64,000 nt of DNA, from assembly GCF_027596085.1 (NCBI RefSeq), contig NC_072462.1, positions 20,545,921-20,609,920 of the forward strand. Direction: 5' to 3'. This DNA comes from Anoplopoma fimbria (Eukaryota; Chordata; Actinopteri; Perciformes; Anoplopomatidae). The translations under genes were made by a program, and so were the position numbers. Shown here piece by piece: positions 37,311 through 50,335 of the stretch (within the stretch, counting starts at the first letter, position 1; the number at the start of each line of letters is the position of its first letter). The notes under the pieces were generated by a model, which saw only the letters and a list, made by a program, of their open reading frames with translations, had not been told where the DNA came from and made no database searches.

Positions 37311-38489
37311 GAGTGTCATTTTGAGGAAGGACACATGACTTTCAGCAAGGCAGTAAAACCTTTCATATTTTGGAATAGGAAAAAAGTAATGCATATGAAG
37401 CATGAAAAAATTGACTTGGAGTGGATTTTTATCTTTGATTGCTTCTAGTGCTTGTTTTCTTTCAGGATTTTTGTGTGTGAGTTTGTGTGTGTGCGTGTGT
37501 GTGAAGTCTGAAATTGCAATGGTTTGTCTGGTGCTGTCCCATCGTGCTTGTGTGTCTGTCACTTTGTATTTCTTTAGAAAACTTTTTGAAAAGTGTTTCT
37601 AGGTATGTGACAGTGCTTTAAGCCAATACCTGTGTAGCAAATAAAGAAAGCCACATTGACTGAACTTTAAGAAGGAAGGGGAAAAAAATAAAACTACAAC
37701 ATTTCTGAAAGAGCTATTTGTCCTTGTCGAGGAGAAGCAACAAAAGAGAGCAAAGCAGAGGAGAAGTGTGTGCACATTGTGTATGTCTGTGTGCATGCAA
37801 GTGTGTTTGTGTATTTTTTGCCCATGACATTGTGCAAGGACGGTCCTATCTCTTTCGATGGAAGTGTGATTTCCTGCCTATGAATGGAAATATACGGAAA
37901 AACATCAGCGCCCAAAGCCCTCATACCATATTTTCTGGGGACAATAGACTCCCTGCTCTCTTTTCAAATTCAAATTCGCAAAGCTTTCTTGTCCATCATG
38001 CTGACAAAACATTGACTACAGCTCAGAGATATGGAAAAGTCCACAGAGGCTTAAAGAATTGTGGCAGTGACAAGAAACTCTTCCCAAGAGAAAATATGCA
38101 CGTACATAAAACCACACCAAGTTATGCACATGCATACTAATTTTGTTTACTGGAACTAATTACTATATGGGCTTGTACTTTGGCCATAATCCATAAGGGA
38201 GTCACTGGAAGAGGAGTATTAGCATTGCAGAGCAGCTTCTTGATGCATCACCTTGTGTGGGACTGTGTTCTTGAGTTTGCAGTCTTTGGAGTTCAGTCCA
38301 TCAATAAACCAAAACAGGCACGCAAAAAAAGAAAAAATACAAAGAAAAAGCAGTATCGCTTTACCACCTCCAACCCATAATGTGATTTTGAGCATGAACA
38401 CGGGCGCAGAGTTTTCAGTGAACGTTTTTGCCTCAAGTTTTCTGCATGGCCCTAACGGTTTGAGAGATTGCACCATTATTAATAGATAA

Positions 38490-38555
38490 CAGGCCGGCTC
38501 TGTACAATAACCGCGTGCCCTTAAGCAAGACACAGAAGCCCAGCCCGCTCCGTCA
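38490..38555 (+). repeat. Short SINE-tail-like fragment
   Basis: CGTGCCCTTAAGCAAGACAC followed by AGAAGCCCAGCCCGCTCC resembles the conserved body of fish SINEs. It is only about 60 bp and the family cannot be fixed. Confidence 0.35.
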
Positions 38556-38907
38556 TTGTCAGAAATGCATGCTGAGGCACTGCCTTGGGACACCGCGTTG
38601 TATAATCCACCGGGGCTAACAGGCCATTATGCGGTGTAATGTCCTGTCGTAGTCTAAGTGACTAGCCATGGGATTATGATGAGGTATCTCATTTAGACGC
38701 CAGCGACTGGGCGATATTGTGTCCACATAGAGAGTGCCGGGAATTTTTCGCCGAAGACAAGCGTGTGGAGGTCAGTGCAGTGTCAGGTAGGGCCACTGGC
38801 CCACACATTCTTTCCTGTACAGTGAGTGTGCACGGCATATTTCTTTAGTGGGATAACATGAAGTCTGATATGTCAAAGCGATAATGTACCGTATTTGTCA
38901 CAGCAGC

Positions 38908-38909
<2 letters not shown>

Positions 38910-38960
<51 letters not shown>
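38910..38960. repeat. (CA)n microsatellite
   Basis: Perfect CA tract of about 50 bp. Confidence 0.96.
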
Positions 38961-38962
<2 letters not shown>

Positions 38963-39699
38963 GTGCAGGTAATCTGGTCGAGGTAGCATTAACCTTCTGG
39001 CTGAAGTTCTCTGTACCTCTTTCTACCCCCACACACACACACACAAATGCGCACCCACAAAAGCCTATATGTCAAGACAAGCACAGTGATGAATTGAGGC
39101 TGTTCCATCACTCACACACAAACACACCCTCTGCAAAGGTAGGTTTTCTAATCTTGGGAGAGTGTGTGTTTGTGTCTGTGTGCGAGCGAGCACCAGAAGG
39201 GAACGACACAATTTTCACACCGTATATCTTAGTCCCCGCTATTGTTCTTCTCCCGTTTCTCACTCTACTCAGCACTTATTCTGAAAGGTTAACTCTAATC
39301 CTAAACTAATAACAGGACAAATTCATAGCAATGAATTGGTTTTGTAGTCAAGTAAGGCATCCTATGTGGGGATCCAAAGCCCATTTTACAAGCATTTGGT
39401 GATGCATGGAGTGAGCGGAAATTATTAGTGATTTGTAATACCTGTATCCAAATATCACTTTTTATGTATTTTTGTTTCGTAAAATTTGATTCTAAGGCTT
39501 TTAAAATAAATAAAAACTCCTCTTCTCCTCCCCTCTTATTAAACCTTTCCAAATGCCCTACTGGTGTCCTTTGATGGAAGCTGTGGTATCTATGGATGAA
39601 GCCTACAGCTTTGGTTGTCCATGTGAGAATGTGTAGGGGATTGAGGCTTCTTATCACTGCTGGCCAGCATTGCTGAAAGCCACCCTATTCACATGTCTT

Positions 39700-39700
<1 letters not shown>

Positions 39701-39791
<91 letters not shown>
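39701..39791. repeat. (CA)n microsatellite
   Basis: Perfect CA tract of 91 bp. Confidence 0.97.
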
Positions 39792-39793
<2 letters not shown>

Positions 39794-42281
39794 GCAAGAG
39801 AACCCGAAGAGAAAGCAATGAGTTCATGATGGTAAAGAAAGCAAATAGCGTGATACTAATTTAGACTGAATACAAAAGCTGTCGTCCCTGAAGACATGTG
39901 TGTGCATCTGTGTGTTTTTCATCTATATAACATCGTGCATTTGTGCGTGTGTAAGAGAGAGAGATAGATAGTTTGAGGGTGTGTGGGTTTGGACATACAG
40001 ATTCTCTCTGGCAAGTAAAGGCTTAGCTGCAACATGGACACACAGTGGACAATATTAAAGTGGCTCCGGCTTAACTCTTTCATATTGATTTTTTTGGCTT
40101 TTTGTCAATTTGTTTGTCTGCACTTCTCTTTGTCTGACCACCCATTTGTTTTCTCCACTTCTGCATGTGTGTGTGTGTGTTGCGTGTGATTTTAAAAAGT
40201 GCATGACGTGTTTTTGAGTGTCAGTGTGGCATGTGTGGTAAAGTAAAATCCTACAGCCATACCCTCAGAACTCACAGTTCTATAAGTAAATGTCCAACAC
40301 CTTAACCCATTAGGTTTAAAGTTCATTATTTCTCATAACCTCGTGGGTCAGAGTGGATTATCTCATACCATGGCAAAACACACATACTGTAAAGTCAAAT
40401 GTTGTAGTAATATTTTGACCTTATTCATGTATTCATTATTTCACATTATGCTATTACAACATGGAACAGTCGGTCTTAGTAACCTTTAGATCAGAGCTGT
40501 CAGAAAATAGTTCATACATCCTGGTCAGCCCTACCAATATTTTTTTTTGTTGCCAAGAGAGAGGTCAAAATATGATTCTAATGAGGATCTTTTTTTTCAC
40601 ATCTTTTTTGTGTTTCTTGCAATTTGGACAGTTGCTAGGTGGATCAGGTCCACGGCAAGCTTTCAGCCTTTTTTCATGTGCAAATATAGCCATAAAATGC
40701 TCTCCCATCTCCCAAATATCGTCATGTAGTTCACCTGCTTCCACCTTTTTCACTTCCTTCATCTTTTTCCTTCAATCTAATACATTTTATTCATATCTCT
40801 GGGAAAGGTCATGAGCTCCTCCAGGAGAAAGGTCCTAGGTTTAATCCCTGACTTTAACACCCTCTCACATCCACCTGAAATACAATAAAAGAAAAGAAAC
40901 AATAGCAGCCGTGAGTGTTGAGCAAAGCAGTCACTTTCTTATAGACACTTTGACATTTAGAGGCAGCAGTTTGTGACACAGAGACAAATTTTCTTTGTGG
41001 GACTCCTTTGACTCATGGCATTCTTATTGCTTACTGCCCCATTTAACCGTCAATGGCTGTAATAGAAACATAACATATACAGTTAGTTACTGTAAGAGCT
41101 TTTGTTTATTTGGAGAGCTATCCAGATTGAAGCAATTACTGCACACACAATAGCGGCTCTTTTTTACCAACCCTTTCCATCAAATGTTTGAAAGCAGAAC
41201 AGTAATCTGTTGTTGAGTACTATCACATAAACTAATCCACACCTGTCTCTTTTTCTTTTCAGTTGTTTAAGGCTTAATTCACTTCAGCCAACATAAACTT
41301 AGACCAAGGTGTTTGTGGTTGAGGTCTTTTACCTTCATCAAGTTCAAGTACATTTTCCAGTCAAGAACACTCCTGTCTATAGTAAAAAGGTAAAATATGC
41401 GGGCTCATGTGTGCTCAAGAGGATGGAAATGTTGAATACCCCTTCCTTCAACAAGCACAGGAGACATGAATGCTCCTTTCTTCACCTATGGCTTTAAGAC
41501 ATGTACGCTCCTGCCTTCAATATTAGAGATACAGTGTGAAATTGCCTTTCAACGGGGCGAGTTTGCACGCCCAGGCTTCTGAGCACCTCAAATTGGCAAG
41601 TGTAAAAAAAAAAAAAATTGTTGTGTTTGACAAATGTCACCTGTTGTGATCAGTGTTTTTTTTTTTCTTCTGTTATTTCTAAATGGATTAGACATAGCCA
41701 CACATTTATACCATGACAATTCCTGATTCTGATTGGTTTGGTGTGGATTGACTTTTAGTAACCGTACATATTTGACACTGGTGTGTGTTTGCAGTTTTAA
41801 TTAAATGTGCCACAATGAAACTGTTGGTAAAGACAGTAACATTGCGGCTTGGAGACAGAGATAGGACTATGTAGCATTATCTTCACTAGAAGGCAGTTTT
41901 ACTGTAATGTTATAAAGCAGCAGTCAACATTCAACAGTAATAGTGGACATCTTGTCACCTGGCTCATTAACAACACACAGTAGAGTGCAGTGCAGTACAT
42001 TCTCTGCGCCCGTTAAACCCAAGGATGAACTCCACAAGCATCAATGCGCTGATGGAGGACAGGGTGAACTTGTACATTCATGTTTAAGTTGTGCTTTCGA
42101 TGAGGAGGCAGCGGGTAGAATAAGGTATACTAAGTGTGTATGTGTGTGTCTGTGTAAGAGAGTGAGGGGACGTCTGTTTTGAATGAGAGGAGAGTTTTAG
42201 AGCAGACGGAGAGGCCAAGCTACTGGAATGTCAACAAGCTGGGGAGAGGGTTCTGTCTACGCATGTGGGAAAAGTCCTGCC

Positions 42282-42283
<2 letters not shown>

Positions 42284-42344
<61 letters not shown>
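42284..42344. repeat. (CA)n microsatellite
   Basis: Perfect CA tract of about 60 bp. Confidence 0.97.
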
Positions 42345-42347
<3 letters not shown>

Positions 42348-43975
42348 TGCACAACTGGTTGCAAGAGCCTAGACACATTGGAAAAACCCCGCAAGTGTAG
42401 CACTACTGCCATACATATGTGCACAAGGACACTGCAATCTCTATTTGGATTCAAACAAACTAGCACACACACACGGGTCCGTCCCCCCCCATGCAGATGA
42501 GCCTGTATGGTGCTGCGATGAGCCGTGTAAAATGAAGAGCAAACATACCTGGATGTCATTATAGCTAGACAGACAGGCCTACTGCTGTATGTGGGTGTGT
42601 GGATATGTTTTTTTTATCTGTACATCCATCCACGCATACAGAATGGGTCTTAGCACCTCTGTGTGCCAGTGGATGAGTGTGCCCTTGTTTCTGTGAATGC
42701 ATTATCAGTCCATATAGCCGTTTTTTACCTACAAAAAACATATTCTCGGACATCCATCGTCATAGAAACACTTGGAAGCTCCTTTACTCAGTCACTTACC
42801 GTTTTTCTTTTCCTTTACCTTTTCCTTTTTTTCGCTTGTTTTTCAATCTGTCTTTCTCTTAAAGAGCCCTCACTTCACACACTCATCCATAACATGTGTT
42901 TTGACATCCCTCCTAAGCACCAACAATACCTCTTAATGTCTCCAGTTTGGTGGTCCTGTTGTCTCAGCTCAATTTTTTTGTTTTTGTTTTTTCGTGATCA
43001 AATGTTTTTTTTTGTTTTTTTAGCTCTGACATTCCTGCATTATTATGGTTTTAGTCTGCAGCATAAGGGCTGACCTGTATGTGTGTTAGCATTATGTTTA
43101 CAAGATTAATTTGCAAAAGACATCTTAACATGTGTGATTATATATACTTGTTCTGAGCCAGTAATCATGACGATTACAGTGATGATGATGGTGCTATCAT
43201 GACCCTGCTCTTTCAGTTCTTACCTTTTAACAGCTAACACATAAAACAAGAATAGTAGCACAGACCTGCACTGGCTGTGACCCATGTTCAGTGTCTAACC
43301 ACCTGCCTGACAGATACAAAAGAAAGAAATAAAGGGATAAAGAAAGAGGAGGAAACGACTGACTTTTGGGTACATTAAGGTGGAAGTCTATCGATTCTGG
43401 CTGTGTCTACTCTGGCCGGTGCTTTCCGCTTGTTATTGACCGTCCTTTCTCCACTGTTTTTCCCAAAGCTGCTGCCTACTTGCTGTACAGTTTATATTTA
43501 GTGCATTAAGGAGCATATTTTAATTAATTCCGATATATCTTCATAAAAAGAAAGAGATACAGTAAAGATGAAGCAAGGGCAGGTTGTGGATTGTAGGACT
43601 CCCATCCCCCAGTCCAACAAGGAGATTAGTGCTATTGATTCAAACCCACCTGGACTGAGGTAAAAGCAGACAAACAACCTTTTTCCTGAAAACCCATGCG
43701 TGTTACTGGGACTGCATGTCTGTATGTAGTCATGCATGTTTCATAAGACAGACGGATTGTTTTTGTACATTTCTACATAATATTTTCAGATGTGCAATCT
43801 CAGTATAGGTCTACAGACGTATTACATGAATTCATGCACACATGGACCCGCTGCAGGAATTCCAAACGATGCACACGGATACAGAACACACATTTTTAGT
43901 TGTGACATGTCTTTCTCCACACTGTTCGTGTGGGCTGTGTATGCCTACGGCTTAGTGCTGCTTTCTTTTCTACTG

Positions 43976-43983
43976 GTGTGTGT

Positions 43984-44016
<33 letters not shown>
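43976..44016. repeat. (GT)n microsatellite, interrupted
   Basis: GT tract of about 41 bp with one GAG interruption. Confidence 0.93.
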
Positions 44017-45234
44017 GCTTGAACTGCAGGTCCTTGCTAAAATGCACACACACAAATGCACACTATGGCGTTTAATTTGTCTCAAAACCTTAACGTTTAG
44101 GTGATACGAGCGCACAGGACAGTATGCAGTAGCAAAAAAGGAAATGTTTGAAATGTTTTTGTTTTATGGAGTGCCTATTTTTTAAATGTATTTACTAAAA
44201 TACATGTATAACCTATATATAATGCAGTCTAGGTCTATAGAAGCAGGTGTGTGACTACATATGTTTATGCAGGTGTTCAAAACAGTTTCGCTGTTTTCTG
44301 AGAATCAAAGAGCTAAAACAATGGACAGACGTACATATTTCGGACGATGATAAGGACACCAGGAACCTCAGAAAAAAAAATCCATTACATCCCCTCCTCC
44401 ATAGTCTCAAAGTCAAGTTGGCGAGCAAAAAATGTCAAATAGTTGTGAGTGTGCCTGGTTTTTACTCGCGAGAGCTTTGAGGCATATTTAACACCATAGT
44501 TTACCCGTTGACTTATGTTTCACAGGCATTCTCTCTCTCTATCAAAATGTATTGTGATTTTCATAAGTGATCTGATTAGAGGAACAAAATGCTCTTTTTG
44601 TATTGGGTAAGAGTCTGACTTTAATCTTTGATCTCTATGGTTTTGGTCTCTACTCCTATTCATCATTATAACCTACAGCATCGATTAACCTACATTCCTT
44701 TCAACTGGTAATAAGCATGCACGGTGGAAAGAGTGCTTTCCACTCCGTGTCAAGTCTTTCTTTGAAGTCGAGAGCATTCATAAGGGCTACTGGAAAGAGA
44801 GGGGCGGACTGTCAGGGAAAATCATTCACTGATAATGATTTTCATTGTACCAAATGTTGTGCTCGCCATCGTTAGTTTTCCTCCGACAAATGACGAGCGT
44901 GAAACCGAAAGTAAACTTTCACTACAAGGACAGAGCAACGCCACTGAGGGCTCTGCTCCAGTTCAAATAAATCTCTGTGCGTGCAGCGCTGTGCTCCTCG
45001 AATCTTATTTGTTTTACTTTTTTTTTTTTTTTTTTTCCCCTAGTCCTTCATAGCATGCCAGCTGAAGCTCTGGAGAGGTAGAAATAATCTGTGCTTTCTC
45101 GGCTGCTTGGATTACAGATGCAACGGTGTGTTTGGCAGCCGCAGAACCTGACAGCAGTTCTTTTCCCATCACACCTTGCTTGTTGTGTATCTGAGTGCAG
45201 GATCATGAGATGGACATGCACATATCTAAGTATG

Positions 45235-45237
<3 letters not shown>

Positions 45238-45270
<33 letters not shown>

Positions 45271-45280
45271 TCTCTCTCTG
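45238..45280. repeat. Compound (GT)n(CT)n microsatellite
   Basis: About 31 bp of GT directly followed by about 11 bp of CT. A second, 18 bp GT run lies at about 45311-45328. Confidence 0.93.
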
Positions 45281-46263
45281 ATTCTGTGCACATCAGTGCA
45301 TTCATGCACTGTGTGTGTGTGTGTGTGTCTGCTACATGTGGTTGTTACATTGCCACAGTCACACATGATTGATTGCAGCTTCAGACCTACTCATGTGAGG
45401 GTCCCTCGGTACCTACCAGCACTTGGAAAACAGCCACACGGCCGACTGGGCCATGGTAAAAATCATCCTTGACTATTTCTGAGCCTCTGTGACGACAGGG
45501 AAATAGCCTGGAGACCCCACTTGGAGTGGTGGTCCTTTGATCGCTGACTCAAATAACAATGAAAATGATGCTGGAGGCTCCGCTGTTGTGCAGAGGAGGT
45601 GAGCCCGCGCTCCATTTAGCTGTTGCAGCAACGGCAATGACAAGCCAGGCTGATTGCTGTTCCAAGTGTTGGGTGATTGATAGCTCCGTGGCAGCTACTG
45701 CACACCGGACTTCAGCAGCAGGACAGAAATAACCTGCAAAGTTTAATAATATACACATAAATACATTTATTTGCAATGCTTCCCCACATTGCACTTTTAA
45801 TTGATACTGATTTGAAAGGTTACCTCTTCAGCTCTGCAAATACAGTTTCCACCAATCAGCTCTGAACTGGACCTGCTGCAGACATTTAATATCAATATGT
45901 TGTTGTTATGGATTGCAGACTTTCATCCATTCCCCAACACTTACTTACCTCGTAATCCTTATCCTATCCTTGTTTCTAACTTCCAACACAACACAAAAAC
46001 ATTATTTATTCTATTATTTGATTATGTATTTGGTTTGTCTTCAATGTTGTCTGTCGCCAATGGAGTCAGAGTTAATGGTCAGCTTTAGAATTGAAGTCTT
46101 GAAGCTGGTTAGGAGCAGAATGTAGTCATGGTTAAAGGGAAAGATAAAGGCTTTAAAATGAAGTATCATCATTGGCCACAAAGACAGGCCATTACGATGA
46201 TGTGTATGTGCATGTGACGCAAACCACTCATGAAGCGAATGCAAAAACAAATGTGTATGTGGT

Positions 46264-46389
46264 GTTTCGGAAACGGAGAATAAAGTGTATGTTGGCAGTG
46301 ATTGCTCAGCATCGGTCATGCGAGGAGGAGCCGAATCTCGTTCCTGCAACACTTCAACTTTAATCAGCCATCTAAAGAGCCATCATCCA
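46264..46389 (+). pseudogene. hAT-family transposase remnant: BED zinc-finger fragment
   Basis: A short open stretch reads VSETENKVYVGSDC, then SVMRGGAESRSC and NTSTLISHLKSHHP. This matches the BED-type zinc finger at the N-terminus of hAT transposases and ZBED proteins, whose shape is VSE..NKVYC.LC..SV.RGG....NTSNL..HL..HHP. The late ligands are visible (His in SHL and HHP). Only one of the two Cys of the usual CxxC pair remains; the first is replaced in VGSDC. A stop follows soon after HHP and no RNase H-like catalytic core is visible nearby. It is a relic, not a gene, and lies in the cntfr intron. Confidence 0.7.
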
Positions 46390-47444
46390 CTCGTTATTTG
46401 GCCTAACTTGACCTGGTTGTGCTTATATATGAGATTGTCTCAGGGACAGCATTCAGATCTGTTTGAACATTTTACATGAAAATAAATATGCCGTCTTTTA
46501 CACGTAACCTATTGCCCTGTGAATGTGTACATTTTGGCATTGTATTTTTATGTGCATCTGCCAGTGGGCCATCACGATAACAGTGGGCATAATAAAATGT
46601 TAATTTTAACACTACAGGAGAGACGCTATCTGCAATTATGTGATTTTTATTTATTTTTTTATATCAGGATCACCTTTGGCAATTGGCCAAAATAAGTGTG
46701 AAAATCTCAGTATATTGGATATCGGTAAAAAATCTATATCTTGCATCTCTAAATTTAAACACTTACTGGTAGTGCAATATGGGAAACAGAACCAAAATAT
46801 CAGTGTCAAGGAAACCACTTAGACACGTATTCAACATTCCAAATTCCTTACTTTTTGCTGCACTACAGGACGTCAAACTACTCCCTGTGTGTGCTTTCAA
46901 CAGCAAAATGTTGGTATAAGAATATCAACATATTTTCTAGTAGACTTAGTATGGTTTGGTATGCCATCTTTCTCAGGAACACTTCAGCAGACGAGAAGGA
47001 TAAGGATAGATCTAATTCATGTGTGACCCTATGAACTCCTCTTTAGTTACAAAGAAAATACAACTGTCAATAATGTGTTAAAGTCAACTTGGCGAACCAA
47101 ATACCAGCACTTAAACAGCACATTTAGCTGGCCTGGATTCTGCACCAGGGGTATGGCAGCAGATTTTATGGTAGAAAAAAAAAAAAAAAGCCAACATTTT
47201 TCATCAGCCTCTTTCATAATTGGAGCTATCATAACTTTTTATTGCAGGCAAGACACATTAAGTTCCTGTCAAGGTTTTTATTCTTTTTTTTTTTTCTGAT
47301 TTCCCTGCCACTTCAGTGCCTCTGTCAAGGTCATTGTATATTTGCACAGTGTGCCCGTGATGAAGGCTGTAATTTTTTGCTGATATTATCTTGGAACCCA
47401 GGATTGGTGTCATATATTACAGTCCATTAATTAAGGCGGTCGTT

Positions 47445-47700
47445 CCGTATCCGTCCCTCTCTTCTCATCTCTCCTTCTGAAACTCTTCCCTCCTATATCT
47501 CCCATTTTACCCACTTATAACTTCATACTTTGTTAACTTCCCTGATGACCCCTCTTACATGCCCTTTACTTTCTCCCTCTCTCTCCTCATACCTCATTCT
47601 TTGCTCTTTTGGTCTATATTCTCTCTTTTATCATCCCTATCTCCTCATACTTTCCTCTTCTCTTTATCTTTTTTCCCTCTCTCTCTGTATTCCCCCATTT
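47445..47700. repeat. Polypyrimidine (CT-rich) low-complexity block
   Basis: CT-rich imperfect tract (CTCTCTCC, TTCCCTC units) in the cntfr intron. Confidence 0.75.
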
Positions 47701-48808
47701 GGTTTAATAAATGAGCAGCCTGGTATTAGCACTGACCTTCAGAGTTTGGCTCTTCGGGAAGGCTTAGGGTGATGTTAGCTATGTCATTAAACAATAAGAT
47801 TAGGACTGCCAGGGAGGTTTCTGCAGGCTTTTGTGTGATCATCCTTATTATACAGTCATGCCAAAGGGGAGTCAGAAAACGTTTATTAGATACATGCTTC
47901 ATTATAAAAGCAGAGATGCTGCCACTGACAGTGCACTTCATATCATTTTATTTTTTCCCTTCTAGAAAACCTATTCATTTCACTATGTAAATATAACAGA
48001 ATTACGATGGGCCTTCATACCTCAGTATCTAAGTGCTTATGTGTCTTCTAAAACCAAACTGGTTACAGTCTGCAGTGAGCTCAGACAGCCAGTCTGGTTA
48101 GAGACAACATCACCAACTGATGTCATTGCGGGTCAACAGCATGTAAATTTAATGTTTAGATTTGGTTCTCTGCTGACATGACAGAAAATAATGGAGATGC
48201 AATGCCATAATGGATTGCCAATGTCAAGCAAGACATAAGTATCTGCAAGTTGTCTCTCATATCATAGTGTAAGGAATGGAAACCAGCGGCTGCCTGGATG
48301 GGAAATCAATTTAAAAAACCTACGGTGTCATTTGGGAAAAGGTCGGCAGTAAAACACATGGACTGCACTCCATACTATATATGGATGTAGGACATATTGC
48401 ACTTGGTTTTGAATCTGATATACTTTTGATAAATGATTATAAAAGTTTTAAAAAACGCCATTTCTTATGCAAACACTTTGTAGTTAAAACCTTTATTATT
48501 CATATTATTTCTTTATTGACAGGAATATCTTTAGAAGCTGATTTTATTTTTATTTTTCTAGTTCCTGAAGCCTTTTCTTTGTTGACAGTGTAATTGTTAT
48601 CTGTGGACATCAGTCCTCCTGCAGCAGGAAATGTTAGTGAAATGTTCACTATCAGCATTTAAAAAAAAAAAAAAAAAAATGTTAAAAAGTTAAGGTTAAA
48701 ACATGCAGAACCCAAATTATGATCCTTTAGGAACAAACTTGAGGTAATTAAAGAGTGAAACTTCTCCACACAAACAGACGAAGCAGGATGCAGTTATATC
48801 TCTCCTTC

Positions 48809-48811
<3 letters not shown>

Positions 48812-48850
<39 letters not shown>
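48812..48850. repeat. (CT)n microsatellite
   Basis: Perfect CT tract of about 39 bp followed by GTCTGTCTCTG. Confidence 0.96.
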
Positions 48851-48854
<4 letters not shown>

Positions 48855-49029
48855 GTCTCTGCTGCGAAAACCTGCAGATGTTTCTGATCAAAGCGGTGTT
48901 ATCCAGCTGTCCCACTCCTTTTTCTCTCCTTCTCCCTGTAGCTGATTCTCAGGAATCCTTCTCCCATTCCTCATTTCATGACCACTCTAATCCAGGCTTG
49001 TAAAATATTAACTGGCCTACACGCTCTCA

Positions 49030-49190
49030 ACAATCCTCCCTCCGTCCCTCCCCCTGCACTGTCCCCCCTTTCCCTCCAACTGCTCCCTCCTCATCTTCTT
49101 TCCACTCCATCTCTCTTTCTCTCCACTCCTTCCTCTCCCCTTTTTTTACGCTTCCTCTTATCTCCCCCGCTTCCACGTTCCTCCCAGAAC
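49030..49190. repeat. Polypyrimidine (CCT-rich) low-complexity block
   Basis: CCTCCC/TCTCC units; ends shortly before the long CA tract at 49299. Confidence 0.8.
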
Positions 49191-49296
49191 ATAGACATCT
49201 AAAATGTGAAGTATCAATTAACCCCCGTTGCCTGCAAATAATTCTGTGCTCTCCAGCGGCTTCCGCAAGCCAGAAGATGAAGATGATGATCAGACT

Positions 49297-49398
<102 letters not shown>

Positions 49399-49798
49399 AC
49401 ACTGTATATCTACTTGTGTGGTGGGGGCCGAGATAAGATGGCAGGGAACAGGAAGTGGATTTATTTGAGCGTCGGTGCCCTGACTCATGCACACATATGC
49501 ACAGAAAACACACACACACAGATACAAACACTTACACAGCTGCAGCTGCCTCAGTGCTCACATGAAAGGAGAGGCAAATGCAGAGAGAGAGAGGGGTGAG
49601 AGAGAGAGAGAGAGAGCGTGAATGTTAATCTCTCTGTGGGAAAGAGACAGGAGAGGATAAAGTGATAACTTAATTCCAAGATGTTTGCAGAGGAAGTGTA
49701 TGTGTGAGAGCGTGCGTATGGGTGGGTGGGTGCACAAGTGTGTATGTTAGCGCATACTTCTGTCCAAATGTGTTTGTTTTTTGGCGCCTGTGTGGCCT

Positions 49799-49830
49799 CT
49801 GTGTGTGTGTGTGTGTGTGTGTTTGTGTGT
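49799..49830. repeat. (TG)n microsatellite, short
   Basis: TG tract of about 32 bp with one TTT interruption. Confidence 0.92.
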
Positions 49831-50215
49831 GAGCATATCCTACATGTGGACCGAGAGCTACAGAACATCTGCATCAGTGCATTAATATGTGCACAACCGT
49901 GAAAGTGTCAGCAGCAGTTTATTGCCATGCGTATTATGTCATAGAGCAGTTAATCTGATCTCTGTTTTATAAATTGCTGGGGGGGGGGATTTAGCATTTT
50001 GCTGTTTCATACCTCATGGAAACATCTGAGGAACCTGTCCAACTAGCTCTACCACATGCTGACTGAGGCAGAATTTTTTTTCTGAATGTAAAAATCGATA
50101 ATAAAACCATGCGTGAAAAAAAAAGAAGATACCTGCCTCCAACGTAGAATATGCACACTGACAACCTCCACTTTCAGGGGAAACAAAAATGTAACTTACA
50201 TTAAGATCCATTACC

Positions 50216-50335
50216 AGGGCTGCATGTCAGGACTGATGTCCTTAATCTCTTGATCATTTAAAAAATATGAATTAATCGCTTATTCTCTAAAATGTCAGAA
50301 AATAGAGAAAAATGGCAATAAGAGTTTCACATGAT
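50216..50335 (-). repeat. Partial copy, opposite orientation, of the GCAGCCCTA-type repeat
   Basis: The stretch starts AGGGCTGCATGTCAG and continues with ATTAATCGCTTATTCTC and TAAAATGTCAGAAAATAGAG. These are the reverse-complement signatures of the family seen at 15400-15630. Only about 120 bp can be recognised. Confidence 0.5.

Larger units (their letters stand above)
35069..46263. other. cntfr intron interior, no exon seen
   Basis: Contains a GATA short repeat near 35581, a possible DNA-transposon remnant (37150), a SINE-tail fragment (38490), mixed-complexity segments at 38590-38730 and 45540-45720, and microsatellites. I see no supported exon. Confidence 0.5.

Noticed and set aside
40800..40870. 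tRNA-like or SINE head near AGGTCCTAGGTTTAATCCC
   Set aside because: Only a degraded B-box-like word is present. No A box is found at tRNA spacing and no SINE body follows.
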